64,000 nt of DNA, from NCBI RefSeq assembly GCF_023228785.1, contig NZ_JALOAN010000006.1, forward strand, positions 1-64,000, written 5' to 3'. Source of the DNA: Sulfurimonas sp. GTDB taxonomy: Bacteria; Campylobacterota; Campylobacteria; Campylobacterales; Sulfurimonadaceae. The notes below the pieces were generated by a model, which saw nothing but the letters and a program-made list of their open reading frames with translations, searched no databases and had not been told where the DNA came from. Position numbers and translations under genes: made by a program. How positions within the stretch are numbered: position 1 is the stretch's first letter; each line of letters starts with the position of its first letter. Below are positions 61,391 through 64,000 of this stretch, piece after piece.

Positions 61391-63412
61391 TTATATAAAC
61401 CAGTTTTTACTATAATCGTTACCTAAATCAATTTTAAGCTCACCAAAACCTGGAAGAGATTGAATAATCTTTTCATCCTGTTCAACTTCAAAGATTAGAG
61501 ATATCGAATCATCTTCTATTAACTTTTTATCTATGCTTAGTTCAAACACATTTTCAAAGGCGACTTCAACTTCGAGTGGTCCTATAAAAGTTTTTTGTGA
61601 TTTCATGGCTAATCTTGCCTTTACATTTAAAGGTTCAATCGCAACATTTATAAAATCATCACTACTCATTTTATTTCTTTTAGCTAAAAAAGATATATAG
61701 ATTTTTTCATTATCTTGACCATATAGTATCTTTCTTATTGGTCCTCTTTGTCTATCCATAGTTGAAAAAAGCTTACTCTCATCAATAACACCACAACCAA
61801 TCCACTCAAAAAAAGAGTCATGTTTTCCATTTATATGTGGAGATATATGTGATTGTGGTTTTAACCAAAAGTTCACAACACTCTTATCTTCTAGTATTGG
61901 TATAAAAATATCAGTTGGAGCTTTAAGATTCATCAGTTCATAGATCTCGATCAAGTGATTTCTAAATAACTCATCAAACTCTACACCAAACTCTGTAAAG
62001 TGATCATCTCCATACCACCAAAACCAATCTGAACACTCAGCAGATAAAAAATGCTCACTAATCTTGGCTTTTGTTTCATCACTTAAAGTCTCTTTATGTC
62101 TTTGATAATCCTTTTTTGTAACATATATAAGTTCCCAAGCTCTTGTTTTTTCATTGTGCCCAACCCAAGTATTAAACTCGCCATTGATCCAACTCCCAGG
62201 AGCTAAATGCTCAAGTTTAGTTTTATCTAACTCATAGACTTCATCCATCGTTAAAGTCTTACACCATGATAAGTTATTTAATTTACCATAAAGCGCATCA
62301 AAAAAATCAAAGCCATTGTTTTTGTAAAACTCCCATGCATTCTCACCATCTAAAATGATAAAAACTGTATTATTATTATTTTTATTTTCTATCTTTTGAA
62401 GTTCATTTATAAAATTATTTGTAGCAGAGATAGCTTCTTGATGTCTATATGAAAAACCAATCAAGTCACTTAAGTAGTGATCTCTAAATCCCATACACAT
62501 CTCTTTATATTGATACGTTTTATAGAGATTGTCCCTATTGTAAGAATTTATAGATTTAAAAAGTATCGCCTCATCAGTCGCTATCCACTTAATACCATGT
62601 TCGCTTAAAAGTGCTACAGTTTTTTCATCTACTGAACCCTCAGCGGGCCAAAATCCATCTGGTGTAAAGCCAAATGTTTTAAGAAATAACTCTTTTGACT
62701 TTATAACTTGCAAAGCTGCATCATCAGCTAGTGAGATGTGATCTTTTGGAATATTTGTACTTGAATTTGCATATACTGCATTTTTCATATCTAGAAGTAG
62801 TGGTAAAATCGGATGATTTAAAGGTGTTGTCGATATGCTGATAACACCTTCATCATGTAACCTTTTGTAATAATCAAAGATCACAGATACAAATCTAGAA
62901 AGCTCTCTTAAAAGTAAAGCTTTATCTTCGTAATCATAATCTCTTTGCTTTTGAATCAGATCTTTTACAACTTGAGAGTTTTCTCTTAAGTAAAAACCAC
63001 ACCAAGAGAGCATAAAAAGCACTTCAATATCTAAAAGATCATTATTGTTAAAATGCTCTCTACTATATAACTCTTTATATCTTGGAAACTCTTTAACCAT
63101 AGTATCGTACTGTGTGCTTTTACATATTTTTAAAATCCAAGCTCTTGATTCTTCATCTAAAAGAGTTGGATCACTAAGCCAAAGAGCTAAAAATTTATCA
63201 TGCTCATCTGCTCTATTATAGTAGAGTTCCAATTGTGATATAAGCGGAGAGGTTATGTTAAAAGTAGCCTTTAAACCCTTATGTCTGTAAAGCATCCAAG
63301 GCATGTCATAATAATCTTTTATTGCATGCAGAAAAACCCATGGCATCTGCATAATACCTGTAGCATCACGATAATCAGGTTGATGCATGTGCCATATAAA
63401 ACTAAGATTCAA
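61391..63412 (-). CDS. GH57 family glycoside hydrolase (COG1449-like)
   Basis: The 673-residue protein has the GH57 motifs WHMHQPDY near the N-terminus, FWPAEGSVDE with the likely nucleophile glutamate, and ILDGENAWEFY with the aspartate, plus a C-terminal DUF3536-like or beta-sandwich domain. It differs from the neighbouring GH57 gene in all motif contexts, so it is not a recent duplicate. The family includes alpha-amylases and alpha-glucan enzymes of unknown specificity. It lacks a signal peptide. Confidence 0.87.
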   Translation of the reverse strand: MNLSFIWHMHQPDYRDATGIMQMPWVFLHAIKDYYDMPWMLYRHKGLKATFNITSPLISQLELYYNRADEHDKFLALWLSDPTLLDEESRAWILKICKSTQYDTMVKEFPRYKELYSREHFNNNDLLDIEVLFMLSWCGFYLRENSQVVKDLIQKQRDYDYEDKALLLRELSRFVSVIFDYYKRLHDEGVISISTTPLNHPILPLLLDMKNAVYANSSTNIPKDHISLADDAALQVIKSKELFLKTFGFTPDGFWPAEGSVDEKTVALLSEHGIKWIATDEAILFKSINSYNRDNLYKTYQYKEMCMGFRDHYLSDLIGFSYRHQEAISATNNFINELQKIENKNNNNTVFIILDGENAWEFYKNNGFDFFDALYGKLNNLSWCKTLTMDEVYELDKTKLEHLAPGSWINGEFNTWVGHNEKTRAWELIYVTKKDYQRHKETLSDETKAKISEHFLSAECSDWFWWYGDDHFTEFGVEFDELFRNHLIEIYELMNLKAPTDIFIPILEDKSVVNFWLKPQSHISPHINGKHDSFFEWIGCGVIDESKLFSTMDRQRGPIRKILYGQDNEKIYISFLAKRNKMSSDDFINVAIEPLNVKARLAMKSQKTFIGPLEVEVAFENVFELSIDKKLIEDDSISLIFEVEQDEKIIQSLPGFGELKIDLGNDYSKNWFI

Positions 63413-63422
63413 CTTTTATCCT

Positions 63423-64000
63423 TTATTCTTTTGACCATTTTAAAATTTTATCACTATATTTTTCATAAATAGCCTCACCAGAGTTATCATCTTTTGCTTG
63501 AATATAGATATTGAGATGATTATTGTATTGATCCGGAATCATTAAAATCCAGTCTGTTTTATTCTCCCATATTTTAACCCCATCATCAGTGGATGATTTT
63601 TTATCTTTTGCATCTTCTAAGAATTTTCTCATCATCTTGCCTTTAAGCGATTGAGCACAATCTATCTTAAAAGTTTTATAGTAAAACTCCTCTATAGATG
63701 CAGCAAGATTGGAGAGTTTTACTTTATGACAACTTATAAGTTCCATAATCTTGAGAGTTGAATATATTGCATCACGAGTATAACTAAACTCAGTAAAAGC
63801 AAAGTTTCCATCAACCGTAGCTATAAGATCATACTTCATAAGATCTTTTGGTTTAAAATCCGAGTACTTACCACTATCTATTTCAAGGTTTTCAAAGTGT
63901 TTTATATCTGGTGCCCACGTTGGTAAAAAAACTCTTTTTTTCTTATCTATAACAGATAGATTTAAAAGTTCCAATACACTATAAAGTAGTTCTACTTTAC
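63423..64000 (-). CDS. Phosphoglucomutase/phosphomannomutase-like protein, C-terminal part (cut by window end)
   Basis: The frame is open to the right edge, so the start lies outside the window and the TTG at 63974 is not it. The visible 190 or so residues match the C-terminus of hexose-phosphate mutase modules as found in nucleotidyltransferase-mutase fusion proteins: DGNFAFTEFSYTRDAIYSTLKIME, and DGVKIWENKTDWILMIPDQ, the phosphate-binding domain. It is probably the source of glucose-1-phosphate or NDP-glucose for this operon. Whether it carries an N-terminal nucleotidyltransferase domain cannot be seen. Confidence 0.75.
   Translation of the reverse strand, partial: KVELLYSVLELLNLSVIDKKKRVFLPTWAPDIKHFENLEIDSGKYSDFKPKDLMKYDLIATVDGNFAFTEFSYTRDAIYSTLKIMELISCHKVKLSNLAASIEEFYYKTFKIDCAQSLKGKMMRKFLEDAKDKKSSTDDGVKIWENKTDWILMIPDQYNNHLNIYIQAKDDNSGEAIYEKYSDKILKWSKE

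Overview
The window is low-GC DNA packed with genes on both strands. It looks like a campylobacterotal (epsilonproteobacterial) chromosome, most like Sulfurimonas or a close relative. The inference rests on the many small periplasmic c-type cytochromes, several NosL-family proteins beside a Crp/Fnr regulator, the short-form HisG, and protein sequences of epsilonproteobacterial character throughout. No similarity search was run; identifications come from motifs, length and context.

Layout. At 1-2860 lie the end of an RND transporter gene, cut by the window edge, and tonB. From 10377 down to 2903 (minus strand) runs an unusual cluster: two larger NosL-domain exported proteins, a small one-helix protein, a MacB/FtsX-type ABC permease and ATPase, a polytopic membrane protein with conserved-looking cysteines, a NosL lipoprotein, a Crp/Fnr regulator and a dihydroorotase homologue without its metal ligands. 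Many junctions overlap by 1-8 bases, so it reads as one operon; I infer a role in copper delivery or thiol redox work outside the cytoplasmic membrane. From 10443 to 37546 are housekeeping genes (prmC, M48 protease, lpxB, gpsA, gatB, atpB, truD, ribF, pdxA, hisG, metE, mgtE, coaX) mixed with four mono- or di-haem cytochromes and a di-haem peroxidase. From 37729 to 43183 is a TolC-adaptor-RND efflux operon whose RND pump is split cleanly into two genes. At 43313-45001 is a membrane diguanylate cyclase.

From 44991 to 52576 is a nearly complete selenium locus: mnmH, selB, selA, tRNA-Sec, selD, a YedE-type transporter, a TusA-like protein and an S24-peptidase-like ORF. The selD gene is itself a selenoprotein gene: its in-frame TGA at 50427-50425 stands at the catalytic cysteine position, so a plain ORF caller starts it too late. 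From 64000 down to 52682 is a glycogen/alpha-glucan operon: phosphoglucomutase-like C-terminus (cut by the window), two GH57 enzymes, a GalT-like transferase, two glycogen synthases, a ROK sugar kinase and a branching enzyme.

Non-coding content includes four copies of a MITE-like palindromic element (9413-9645, 18382-18502, 30184-30412, 52577-52675), two with internal tandem arrays; a second hairpin repeat family at 26834 and 43198; a structured metE leader with alternative pairings and a sequestered ribosome-binding site; and a perfect FNR-type box upstream of one cytochrome gene. No rRNA, CRISPR array, prophage or transposase gene was seen.
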